In this document: positions 9,358 to 19,573 of the stretch, piece after piece
How the letters are laid out: every line of letters begins with the position of its first letter
How positions within the stretch are numbered: position 1 is the stretch's first letter
NCBI GenBank assembly: GCA_001599815.1
Contig: BCIA01000005.1
Coordinates: forward strand, 3,232,472-3,296,471
Length of the DNA: 64,000 bases
Source of the DNA: Furcasterigmium furcatum
Lineage: Eukaryota > Ascomycota > Sordariomycetes > Glomerellales > Plectosphaerellaceae
Direction of reading: 5' to 3'
Made by a program: the position numbers and the translations under genes
Notes under the pieces: model-generated
The model's input: the letters and a program-made list of their open reading frames with translations, nothing else
What the model was told of the DNA's origin: nothing
Databases searched by the model: none

Positions 9358-11326
9358 ATGGACGCACGACCTGAGACCCCTCGGTCCACCGAGCCGGATG
9401 ACCTCCCTACCCCCGAGGGATCTCATCGGCGCCGGCCGGCGGTGCACAGGCGGGGCCTCAAGAGAAGCAGCGCCGCGTGTCAACGATGCCGCAAAAGGAA
9501 GCAGAAGGTCAGCCGATTGGCTCCCTTGTCTTGCGTACAGTTAGTCGGACCCAGTGCTGACAACCTTCTCATAATAGTGTGACGGGCGCATTCCCGTATG
9601 TGGTCCATGCAGCTCCGTCGGTGCCTCGTGTGTCCCCTCGGATCGCTTGGTCATCCGAGTAGATTCAGACTGCGACTGCGACCGACTGCGAGCGCGAGTA
9701 CGGGAGCTGGAAGAGGAGAACCGGCGTCTGGGGGCTCAGCCGCCCCTGGCCAGCAGGGACCCCGTGGCAGGGGCTGTCCATGGAGTGTGCAACAGTCGCA
9801 TTCTCACCCCTACCTTTCCTCGGCTGGTCCCTGACGAAGCACAACAGCCCGGCTTGCTGAGCAGCGCTTGGCGCCTTTGGGATGGCCTCACGGCCAGCAA
9901 CGCCGACCAAACCCCCGAGGCTTTCACAGCGCCGCTGCTTGAAGCAGATCGCCTGGAGCTTGTCGAGATATTCTTCACCCGGCGATGGCCACAATACCCC
10001 GTCGTGCACAAGCCGACGTTCATGGAGCAACACTATGGGCCGTTCTCACGAGGCGAAGTGTTGAGCGCCATGTCATCATTCCTGGTCAACATGGTCCTGG
10101 CTATCGGAGCATCCGAGAAGGAGGGTTCAACTCCGTCATGTCGAGCGCTGCATCAGAGCTTCTTCCAGGCCGCGGTGGGCAATCTGGATGATGTTCTAGG
10201 CTCAGACGACCTAGAAACCATTCAATGCCTCTTACTTCTCTGCATTTACGGCAGTAATGAGCCTCAATGCCTTGATCTGTGGTACACGGCGGGCCTCGCG
10301 CTGCGACTTGCCACTGGCATGAATCTGCACCGCCGCGAATCAGTAGGCAGTCGCGGCCTGTTGGAGGACGAAATGTCGAAACGACTGTTCTGGAGCGTCT
10401 ATGCCATGGACAGGAGCATCTGTATCGCCATGGGCCGGCCGCTCGGCATCCAAGATGCCGATATCACTACACCCCTGCCCCTCTGCCTCACGGATGACAT
10501 GCTGGTGGCACAGACAGGAGCAGAGAGCATCAGCCTCGCAAGCTTGGTCCCCCAAGCGCGGGATATGTCAACATTCCTGCACATCATTCAACTCCGCCGA
10601 ATCAACGCCGACATCTACAGGATGCTCCACTCAGCGGGCGAGACGAGCCTGACCCCGGATGGCCTGGAAACCATGCGTTCTCAGTACTACGGCCAGCTGA
10701 ATCAGTGGCTCGTGTCCGCCCCCCGTTATATCAGCCCTGCATGCATGAACCAGACGCCCGAGTGGTTCCAGATTGCTTTCCACCAGGCCGTCATGAACTT
10801 GTACCGGCCATCCCATGCGTCGCCTCTCGGCACTGTCTCGCTTGATGCGATCCGCTTATGCGCAGATTCCGCCATCAGCCTGATCAGCAGCTACGGTGCG
10901 CTGTACGCCAAGAACCGCATCACGTATTCATTCGTCGCGTTGACCTCGTTGTTCATGGCGGCGGTGACGATGCTCTACTCGCTCCGCGCCAGTGCTGTGC
11001 TCAGGACAGAGCTGACACGGGACGTGGTCGAGTCGAACATCCGAGTGTGTAGCACTCTTCTGAAGAACGTGGCCAACGGAAGGGCCGTCGGCGAGAGGAG
11101 TGCTTCGATAATACAACGGCTAGGGACCGCGACCCTGGCCATCTTCGACTCGGGACAAGACCTAGAAGGGGGGATTGACAGGGAGTTTATGAGCTGGTTC
11201 GGGCTGAAGAGTCAGCATTCAGACCTCGGGCAAACAACGCCGAGTATGGACATGCCGTGGAATGACCTGTTCGACAACGGGTTCGACTTCGGGGGGTTAT
11301 TCTGTAGCGATATGTTGCTCCCGTGA
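9358..11326 (+). CDS. Zn2Cys6 transcription factor with fungal-specific middle domain
   Basis: Two exons, 9358-9507 and 9578-11326 (intron 70 nt), giving 632 residues. The intron lies inside the zinc cluster. Once spliced, the six cysteines fall at 41, 44, 51, 58, 61 and 68, the exact CX2CX6CX6CX2CX6C spacing. A short linker and a coiled-coil start (LRARVRELEEENRRL) follow. The rest matches the fungal transcription factor middle homology region, with YPVVHKPTF and the ARLATGMNLHR / KRLFWSVYAMDR type segments. It is nuclear and expected to bind CGG-type half sites as a dimer. It is transcribed divergently from the aconitase paralogue, the common layout of a pathway-specific regulator; its target genes are inferred from position only. 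Confidence 0.9.
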
Positions 11327-11658
11327 GTAGAAAACCCTCCGAGAGGCCGGGGTAATTCGAGGTCCGGCCCGCCCAACGGCAGCGGCCCACCCCCGACGCC
11401 GGTGCTCCGGCGGGTATCCGCACATGTACCGAGGTTGGTGCCCCGCATTCGCGCTGCTTTCCCCAGTCCCTACCCAGACAGGTATCGTCATCGTGGGGGA
11501 CATCTGCCCTCGATAAAAGGACATCTCGTAGATTGGATTTATAATACTGAAGGAGCTCCACCCATTGAATCTCCAAGTTGGTCTGCTTGCTTTCCCTTCC
11601 TCACACCATTCGGGCTGGACAAAAAAACCCGGCAGCTTCAACTCCCCCGGACAGCGAC
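11327..11658. other. Intergenic between regulator and oxidoreductase
   Basis: 332 bp between two plus-strand genes; it carries the 3' end of the regulator transcript and the oxidoreductase promoter. An AT-rich patch (GATTTATAATACTGAAGG near 11534) may mark the core promoter. No other gene. Confidence 0.4.
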
Positions 11659-12800
11659 ATGCCTTATCAACTCACCATAAAGAAGATCGATGGCCCCAAA
11701 GGCAAGGTCTACTACCCGTAAGACCCACCCCCTCCCTTGGTCCCAGACCCTTGAAACTGATTTCCATCAGACTCCAGCTCAAGGAGGTCCCCAAGCCGAC
11801 CCCGGGGCCGAATGAGATTCTGGTCAAGCTCTCTGCCGCGGCCCTGAACCACCGCGACCTCTTCATCCGCCGCCATCTCTACCCCGGCATCTCCTTTGAG
11901 AACCCTCTCCTGGCCGATGGCTGTGGCACCGTCATCGCTCTCGGCGAGGGCGCCTCTCCGTCCCTCCTGCAAAAGCCCGTCGTTCTGACCCCCTGCCGCG
12001 GCTGGGACTCCAACCCCGACGGGCCAGAGAACATCATGCAGTTCAGCGTCATCGGCGGCTCCAAAGCCTACCCCTTCGGCACGGGCCAGGACTTCATCGT
12101 CGTCCACGAGTCCGAGGTCGAGCTTGCCCCTGAGCACCTCACCCCCGCCGAGGCCGCCGCCCTTCCCCTTGTCGGCCTCACCGGCTGGCGTGCCCTTGTA
12201 ACCAAGAGCGGCAACGCCCAGCCGGGCCGGAACATTCTCATCACAGGCATTGGCGGCGGCGTCGCCCTGCAGGTCCTCCAGTTTGCCGTTGCCATCGGCT
12301 GCAACGTCTTCGTCACCTCCGGAGACGATGCCAAGCTCGCCCGCGCGAAGGCCATGGGCGCGGCCGGCGGAGTCAACTACAGATCCGACAAGGCATGGGA
12401 AAAGGCCCTCGCTCTCCAGCTGCCTAATGGCAGGCCCTACATCGATGCTATCATCGACGGTGCCGGCGGCGACATCGTCGCCAGGTCCGCCCGGTTCCTC
12501 AAGCCCGGCGGCGTCATCAGCCAGTACGGCATGACCGTCGGCCCGCAGATGGACTGGGGGATGCAGGCGGTGCTGAAGAACGTCGAGCTCAAGGGGACCA
12601 CGATGGGCTCGAGGGTCGAGTTCCGCGACATGGTCCAGTTTGTGCGCGAGAAGAAGATCACGCCTGTTGTGAGCCGCACGGTCAAGGGCTTGAAGAACCT
12701 CGAGGGGATCGACGGGCTTTTCAAGGACATGGACGAGGGAAAGCAGTTTGGTAAGCTGGTTATCGAGCTGGACGATGGGGCGCCGGGGACGAAGCTGTAG
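11659..12800 (+). CDS. Zeta-crystallin-like quinone/zinc-type alcohol oxidoreductase (MDR superfamily)
   Basis: Two exons, 11659-11717 and 11771-12800 (intron 53 nt), giving 362 residues. The medium-chain dehydrogenase/reductase fold is clear: the N-terminal GroES-like part has NHRDLFIRRHLYPG and DGCGTVIALGEG, and the nucleotide-binding part has ILITGIGGGVALQVLQFA, the glycine-rich Rossmann loop. The catalytic-zinc Cys/His set of true alcohol dehydrogenases is not evident, which fits NADPH-dependent quinone or enone reductases. It is probably cytosolic. It follows the Zn2Cys6 gene on the same strand and could be an edge member of the tricarboxylate cluster, but such genes are common and the link is only positional. 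Confidence 0.85.
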
Positions 12801-13111
12801 ACTTTTGACGGGACTGCTGACGTGGGGGGCGGGCGGGAAAAACTCATTCAGTTCTTGAGCCTAAACACCAAGGGGGAATCTCACGATACTTCCCCTTTTC
12901 CACCATAAGCCGCGCCCAACGCAGTCCATCCATGACACACGATACTTTCCACTTGGGTCAATGAGGAGAATAAGATCCAGCTCATCTGCACGAGCAGATA
13001 CATCCCCGCTTGCGGAGCCCTCATGTCGCTTTTCGCGCAAATTTTGCACGCCAACCTCACCGCCCCCTGTTCCCACATGAACCCAGCCCCTCGAGGAAAT
13101 CACATCAATCG
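12801..13111. other. Intergenic, oxidoreductase 3' side to tRNA
   Basis: 311 bp holding the 3' flank of the oxidoreductase and the 5' flank of the tRNA-like gene. No coding sequence seen. Confidence 0.4.
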
Positions 13112-13208
13112 GGGCGATTGGTCTAGTGGTATGACATCTGCTTAGCATCGGCTTTACTTGGAAGCGCTTGCTTGCTGAAGGTCCCGCGTTCAATTCGCGG
13201 ATCGTCCA
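13112..13208 (+). tRNA. Intron-containing tRNA, anticodon best read as AGC (Ala); unusual body
   Basis: A cloverleaf can be drawn: acceptor GGGCGAT (13112-13118) pairs with 13201-13207, and discriminator A is at 13208. The D arm is 13121-13135. The T arm CCGCG-TTCAATT-CGCGG (13184-13200) is perfect. The anticodon stem 13137-13141 / 13174-13178 has one central U-U mismatch. The loop TTAGCA gives anticodon AGC, with an intron of about 25 nt (13148-13172) after position 37. Four T residues at 13217-13220 end the transcript. The acceptor stem carries G3-U70, the alanine identity pair. The 5' half up to the D loop otherwise resembles fungal proline tRNAs. It may be functional Ala, a mutated Pro tRNA or a decaying copy. 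Confidence 0.62.
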
Positions 13209-13434
13209 GGATCATCTTTTGCCGTTCGGGCTGTCGGGTGAGCTTTTGTTTTGTCCCGAGGGACCGACTGACCTGGCCGACTGACCATCGCGGGCATAGA
13301 CACAAGCTCGTAACAGTTCGTAGTGTGTACATGGGGTGGGCGGCGTGCGTAAAAGGGTATCTTTTGACAGCTACATGTCCAGAGCGCAGAGCGGCGGCGT
13401 TCTGCTGGCTGCAGAACACAAGTCCACCTGCTAA

Positions 13435-14510
13435 CTACTCGGACGACTTCTTCCTCTTCTTCTTCTTCGGGCCCTCGTCCGGGGCGACAAACTCCTTCTC
13501 CCTCTCCTTCAGCTTCTCCTCCTTCTTCTGCCTCTGCTGGTCCTGCCTGTCCGCCTGCGCCGACCGGGCCTGCGCCTGCTTGCTGAGGAAGTACTCGCCC
13601 GTCTCGATCTGCTTGTCGACCTTGCTCTTCTCCGGCGCTGGCGGGAAGGGCGTGTAGTTTTTCTTGGCCTTGTCCGTGACCTTGTGCGGGACGCGGCGGT
13701 GGCTGAGCGTCTTCTTGCCAAAGTCGGGCAGGAAGCGCTCCCAGTTCTCGTTGGCGAGCTCGGGGTCTTTGGCAAGCTCGCGCTTGATCATGAGGGTCTT
13801 GACTGCAGAGTACGTTAGTCCCTATGCCCATAATCCAATCACGGCGAGTGAAACATACTGGCATATATCGGGTGGTGGTTGTTCATCGTGTCCGTCACGA
13901 TTCGCCTGATCTCTTTCAGGCCCTTGTAGGGACCCATTGCCGAGACGGTGTTGCCGTGCACGAGGATGTATGTACCGGTGAGGAGCTCGAGGGCCTTGAG
14001 GGTCGAGCCGTTGGGGCCGAGTAACCTCTGCCTCCGCTTGACGAAACGGTCCTTGTTCCCTACCAGGTTCCGGATCTTGATGATGTCGCATGCCGTTCCG
14101 TCCTCGAGGATCTTGACAGCCTGTGGCGCGGGCACGCTTCGGGCGAGCAGCTTGATGAGGTCGCGAGCGTTGAGGACAGCGGCGGGATCGAATGTTTTCC
14201 GTGCTGGGCGCGCATTGATTGTTAGTCGCGGGGGTCCGGGGACGGCGATCTCCAAACACATACTAGTTTTCACGGCCATGGAGCCCTCGACCAAGTCCAG
14301 GGTGCACGCAATGCCATGCTTCTCGAGGCTCTTGGTGACCAGAGGCCATGCCTCCTTCAGATACACTTCGCGGTATTTCGGGAAAAGGACCTGGAACTCG
14401 GATGTCTCCGCAAAGCTTCCGCCGACGTTGTCCTCGGGGCTGAAAACATCGACCTTCCACTTGTCGATGTCGTCCGTGTCCCACGGCTTTTCCGCGTCGT
14501 GGGAGGGCAT
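13435..14510 (-). CDS. KRR1: KRR1, small-subunit processome KH protein
   Basis: Three exons on the minus strand: 14510-14264, 14203-13859 and 13802-13435, giving 319 residues against 316 in yeast Krr1. The spliced protein runs VKTTRKTFDP across the first junction and then DLIKLLARSVP. A KH domain of the KRR1/Dim2 type contains the LLGPNGSTLKALE helix-turn region. HHPIYAIKTLMIKREL crosses the second junction. The tail is charged and ends in a KKKKRKK nucleolar/nuclear signal. Krr1 acts in the nucleolus in early 18S pre-rRNA processing as part of the 90S pre-ribosome. The start MPSHDAEKPWDTDDIDKW matches the family N-terminus. Confidence 0.96.
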
Positions 14511-15303
14511 CTTTGTTTGCTGTTGTGGCGTACTTTGCAGTATAGGGGTAGGTAGGTAGTCGCAGGAATCTCGATATGTCGAGTTGTCTTCTGTGTGGTG
14601 GTGTTTGGTGGCTGCTGGATGCTGGGGATGGGATGCTTGAGCTTTCCAACTTTTTTTTACGGTGAAGGGTACACCGAGGGGTCCAGACCGGTGTTATCTT
14701 ATCAGTATCTTAGTCAGCACCTGACGGCCCTGTCGATTTCTGGTTTTAGCGGCAGGGACACCCTGTAGAGAGGCAAGGCCACCCGAAGGGCTGCCCGCAG
14801 GATACCTACCCGTAGCGCGATCCGTACCTCCCGTCGAGGATTATTAGGGGGCACCTCAAGGAACCAACCAGGACCGCTACAATACGATTCGACTTTGTTA
14901 CTCCAGTGGTCGGGATCCTGAACGTGAACTTCAACACCGCGCTTCACGTCGCAGCCATTCCTCCGCTTCTATCCTTCACCTCCGCCTAATGGTTCTGCAA
15001 TAACCACAAGACAGCAGGCACGCGTCGCAAGACTTTTGCCTCCATTCGGCCGCATCCCGCCAGCCCGCGTCGCTCGTTTCCACCCCCTCGAATCTCCACG
15101 CGCCGCTTCCATCGTTCAACAACATCTTAAGACGACCAGTAACAAAACATCGCCATTGACAACGAGCCGTGCAGTCGGTGTCTTTTGTTGCCGCGGGCTC
15201 GAAAACACCGGCAAACCCATCGCGACCTCGACGCGACGCACGACCTTGATACCTTCGTACCCTTTGACACCTCCCTCCACATCGAACTCGACGCGCGCAA
15301 GCG
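14511..15303. promoter_or_regulatory. Divergent promoter region, KRR1 and GATA factor
   Basis: 793 bp between opposite starts. The part before 15304 looks like a long 5' leader of the GATA gene (CA-rich and CT-rich). A GTAGGTAGGTAGT run near 14550 and an (A/T)-rich tract near 14650 are the only simple features. No gene is supported. Confidence 0.45.
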
Positions 15304-17322
15304 ATGCAAGCCTCCACGGAGAGCATGGAGGACACGACGGGCATGCTTGGGCTGCCGTCCACCCTGGAGCCGGAGCCAGTCTCGCGCCCCAGCTCGACCT
15401 CGACCAACGGCACCCTTTCCCAACTCCCGGGAATCTCGAACCTGGCAGCCTCGACTGCGCAGACAAACTCCCCACCCCTGAGGTAAGTACCGACATTGTA
15501 AGATGCTGATGGAATCTTTCTGGTTGCTTCTTCGCTACAAGACATCTCTGAAGCTAACGATTTGCAGGGACAACAATCTCACATCTGCAGCACCCGCCTC
15601 CGCGACTCAGCAGGCCGCTCCTCAGACATCAATCCCCCAGCCAGTTGCTCAGCTCGCACAGCAGCCAGTCCATACCGGCCCGGCACCAACGCCTACCGTG
15701 GTCTCTGGTCACCAGGCATCGACTGTGGTGAGTGTCTCTTCCCTACATAGCCGTTCTCTTCTTCCCCCGTCGATTTCTGTCTCGGATATCGATCGCTCTG
15801 CCACCTCCCGAATCCTGGTCTCGAAGCGTCTTGGAAGGTCCCCTGTCTTTCCACAGCCCTTCCCCTGTTGGGATCATCCAATCGATGACATCGAATTTTT
15901 TTCTTATCAGACCCACATCACGTGGCGGCAGACGCCGGCTATCGCCGCTCCTCCCAGTCAAACCATTCAGGACCCCCTCCTCTCCCCTGCCACCCCACTC
16001 CCCAGAGATAACGCTCGCCCAAACCGACCCAAAAGTTTTCTTATCACCTTTATCAACCCGTATCGCAATCCATCATCGTCGCATTCCCCCTTTGACCAGA
16101 TCGTCCTCGCACGCTCAAACCAACCGCCAAGATGATGGCCACACCTGCTAATCACGATCGCGAGTCGACACAGCCCGTCTGCCAGAACTGCGAGACTTCT
16201 ACCACCCCGTTGTGGCGACGCGACGAGTATGGCGCCGTCCTCTGCAATGCCTGCGGCCTGTTCCTCAAGCTGCACGGCCGAGCCCGTCCTATCTCTCTGA
16301 AGACGGACGTTATCAAGAGTCGCAACCGCGTCAAGACCATGCGCCCTGATCTTGCGACCAAGAAGAAGGTACGTTGGTCACTCGCGCGCCATACCTGCCT
16401 GCCCACCCCTTGCCTTGACTGACTGGATCGCGCACAGCAACAGCAGGCCGCTCAGCAAGCCGCAGCCCAGCAGCAGCAGGCGCAAGCTGCCAACTTTTCG
16501 GGAACCGATGCGAATGGCTTCGATCTGAATGCGCAGCTGGGTGCCGTCACTCCTGGCGCCCAGCGCCAGAACGCGCAAAAGTCCAACGGCCACGGTGACA
16601 CGAACTCGCCCGGCTCCCGCGGAGGCACCCCCTCCCTTTACAATCCTGCCATGCCCGGCTTCCATGGCCTAGACGACTCGCACTTCCAGTCCTCCGGCCT
16701 CGCCGGCTTCTCGCCCAACCGCGCGGGTTCTCCTCTCAACGGCGACCGAAACCTCGATGCACCCCAGACCCACGAGCAGCTGATCGCAGCCAACTCCGCT
16801 CTGAAGACGAGGGTCAGTGAGCTTGAGGTCATCAACGAACTTTTCCGGGGCCGTCTTGGCCAGCTGGAACACGACGAGGCCAATGCTAGGCGCGGCCAGG
16901 AGATTAGCGGACAGGCCGAGGCCCAGCTGCGCGCCCAGCTTGAGGAAAGTCACAGGAGGGAGAACAACCTGAAGCGTCGCCTCGACGAGATGGAACTTGA
17001 GCTGAAAGCAGCCAAGGATGCCGCGGGCTTCGGTGACAACGATCGGCCGGTCAAGAGGGCCCGCCTCTCCGAGCAGCCCGAAGACGGCGACGCCGAGTCC
17101 GCGGCTCTTGCTGTTGAAAGAGCCGGCGAAGACGCACCCGTCACCGATCACCAATCCGCTGAAAGCACCGCTGCTGCTGCTGTTGCCGCCGCGGCCGCGG
17201 TCGATGCTGTTGCCAACGCCAGCGAAGCCCCCATGGACACGAAGGCAGAGGCCCATCCTGAGCCGCAGCCCACTGCCGAGACCGCCGCTGAAGGAGTTCC
17301 CGCTGAGTCTCTTGCCGCATAG
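15304..17322 (+). CDS. GATA transcription factor with C-terminal coiled coil (AreB/ASD4 type)
   Basis: Four exons, 15304-15482, 15568-15727, 16132-16368 and 16438-17322, giving 486 residues. The single GATA finger is CX2CX17CX2C at residues 130-154 (CQNC...CNAC) with the flanking GRARPISLKTDVIKSRNR of fungal GATA factors. Gln-rich tracts follow. A long predicted coiled coil spans about residues 304-395, the layout of AreB of aspergilli and ASD4 of Neurospora, which act in nitrogen regulation and development. It is nuclear. The third intron-exon junction is unusual: a 404-nt intron ends directly before two ATG codons, so a shorter protein starting at 16132, with the whole finger, could be made from another promoter or by intron retention. 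The C-terminal third is Ala/Glu-rich and probably disordered. Confidence 0.9.
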
Positions 17323-18860
17323 CATGCGCATCTGAGTCTTCTCGGTGCCATGGGACCATTCTAACTCTCTTTTGGAGACACAACTTCGGCGAAACCGAAC
17401 GTTGCATGTCTCGTGTACGACTAGCGGCCTCGCTTGGGATGAGGCGTCTGTTTCCTTTTTCTTCACTTTCGGTTGTTTCTGAGTATAATGACATGCTGTC
17501 GTCGCCCCCACGCGATCGATGGCTGCGAGGCCGCCATAGCACGGGTCCCAAAGGCTTCTTCTGGTGTTAGACAGGAAGGCGTTGCGGTTGTCTGGACAGG
17601 TTGGAGGCTTTGCCACCTGTCACCCCCCCGCTATAGGGGGATTTTGTTGGGACGAAAGACGACAGGTGACGGGGAATGAAGGACGAGAAAACCGTCATGG
17701 CCACGGCCACGATGTTTGTTTGGCACTGGAGTACACAGGAACCGTTCAGAGGCATACCCCGTCTCCCTATTAGCGAGGGATACCCAAAAAGTTGTTTCTG
17801 CAGAAATGAATGTTTTGAACAGTCAAAAACCACGGCCTTTTCGTATTGGCTGGCGCTTGCTTCGAGGGATTTCCCTGTCTCACAACGGGGCCGTCCTGGT
17901 GACGATGTCGACATCTCGGGGATGAAGATTCAGACTCGATCGATCGACTCTTTCCCTCCGCCTTCCATGTGGGATGGAACATAGAAATTGCTGATCCGTG
18001 CATGATCTGTCGACTTGCTGCTAGACCAACAAGCTAGACAACTAGAGTAAAAGGCGCGTTGGTTTGCTCTAGAAAGGAGCCCCCTTGCCCCCCCTCCCCT
18101 GGCTTTCAGGAGGCGTTCGTCGAGGCGCGCGTGGCTGGCACTCGCCCAGGCGTGAGATTCGCTCGCCCTACTCGCGTCATCGCGCCGGCAGTAAACTTTG
18201 ACATCAAGGTTCTCACATCTCCGACCCTGGATGTGAGAACCCGGTAGCCCGGGGCGATATCGCCTCGGTTTCAACACAACTTCAGCCTCGCGTGGCCACT
18301 TGTGGCCGGGAAGTGTCGTTGCCGAGCCCTGACCTGGAAGCTCGTCATGAAGCTCCTCGGCTGTAGGTAGCGGAGGCGTCGGATCTCGATCCCTACGTGC
18401 GACGGCGCCATGCCTCGGCGGATGTGTGATGTCTCGCCCCCCGCGCGGGAGGAAGACCCTTCTTATTTGAGCCGGGGGTTGCCTCGCATCCACATTCTCC
18501 AGTGGGAAGTTTGGGCATTCCAACGAGCGCGTGCTCGGTCATTTGCTTTCTCGGTGCGTGAATACCCAGCAACACGGTTCGCATCACAGGGAGAGTGAGA
18601 GGCAGGGCGAGGGTCATGAGGATCGTGTTGTAGCCTCAGGGCGGAACCGAGAACCTTCATCACCTTTCCTGTCTGTCACAAACACGCCATCTCACCCTCA
18701 ATTTCACGTACTGCATCGACACGACCAATTACATGACCAGCTGGCAAGATCGTGAGCGAGAGAGGCGTGGCCCAGAGAGTTGGTGGTCATTGAAGCTCGA
18801 TACTAAACCTGGTCGAACCGCACTCCCACCTTTTGCTTGTTACACCTTGCGCAATACAAA
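17323..18860. other. 1.5-kb intergenic region with two hairpin-forming repeats
   Basis: No convincing gene. It contains an inverted repeat at 17614-17668 (outer 8-bp arms around a C5/G5 stem), a perfect 12-bp inverted repeat at 18208-18241 and a 12-bp palindrome at 18253-18264. Open frames here are short and lack coding character. It should include the GATA gene 3' UTR and the promoter of the gene at 18861. Confidence 0.5.
18208..18241. repeat. Perfect 12-bp inverted repeat with 10-nt spacer
   Basis: The arms GGTTCTCACATC (18208-18219) and GATGTGAGAACC (18230-18241) are exact reverse complements around TCCGACCCTG. Twelve bases further on, GGCGATATCGCC (18253-18264) is a second perfect palindrome. 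Function unknown; it may be a regulator site or an RNA hairpin. Confidence 0.85.
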
Positions 18861-19451
18861 ATGTCGCCTCGACCAAGCCGGGACAGCTACAGTCCTCTCA
18901 TCTCATCGCCACTCAACCCGAAGGGACACGCGGAGATATCCAAGCAGCGGTCCCCCAAGACGCCATCGCCCAAGGCCAGCAAACGACGGACATTTTACGG
19001 AGACCTGAGTCCGACACAGCGGCTCCTCGTCCAGAAGGCCGAGCTGGCGTGGAGTACATTCAAGGAAGACGATGACGATGACGGCAGCGACATCTACCGG
19101 GACGTGAACGAAGAGAAGTCGAGATGCGGACTCGACGTCGCGACACGGCCGGACTTTGCACGAACCCACAAGGCGCACTGGGAGGAGGGAGCCGAGGGAC
19201 AAGATTTCTTCGGCGAGGACGTGCATGAGTGTGACGGAGAGGAGGCCGAGCGAAACGGCAGAAGGTGGTCGACGTCGGTGTTGGATCTGACGCCGCGGCT
19301 TTTCAACGAGGGCACAGGGAGGTCGCTGCTCCTGGCAGCCGGTTTCATGTGCTTGGGCGGCTGTCTCCCCGTCTGGGCGTTCATGGCGACCGGCAGCCCT
19401 GGTCTCTGGTCCCTCGGCCAGGCGCCGTCTTTGGAAGGAGCCAACATCTAG
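18861..19451 (+). CDS. Hypothetical protein with one C-terminal membrane segment
   Basis: Single exon of 196 codons starting in a good context (CAAAATGTC). The first third is Ser/Pro/Lys-rich (SPRPSRDSYSP, KTPSPKASKRR). A folded-looking piece follows (YGDLSPTQRLLVQKAELAWSTF), then an acidic run (DDDDDGSD). Near the end there is one hydrophobic segment, SLLLAAGFMCLGGCLPVWAFMA (split by small residues), which could anchor it with the C-terminus only about 20 residues beyond. I do not recognise the family. It converges on the K+/H+ exchange gene 122 bp away. The coding call rests on length, start context and amino-acid composition. Confidence 0.65.
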   Translation: MSPRPSRDSYSPLISSPLNPKGHAEISKQRSPKTPSPKASKRRTFYGDLSPTQRLLVQKAELAWSTFKEDDDDDGSDIYRDVNEEKSRCGLDVATRPDFARTHKAHWEEGAEGQDFFGEDVHECDGEEAERNGRRWSTSVLDLTPRLFNEGTGRSLLLAAGFMCLGGCLPVWAFMATGSPGLWSLGQAPSLEGANI

Positions 19452-19573
19452 GATGCTCAGCATCCGTGGGAGTGAGATGGGATGGTGTTGGTACACTGTT
19501 CGAGCGGCATCCAGCCTCTACCTCCGCCGAGCTACTATGGTACATCCTGCTGCGCAAACAAACAAATGTCGGG

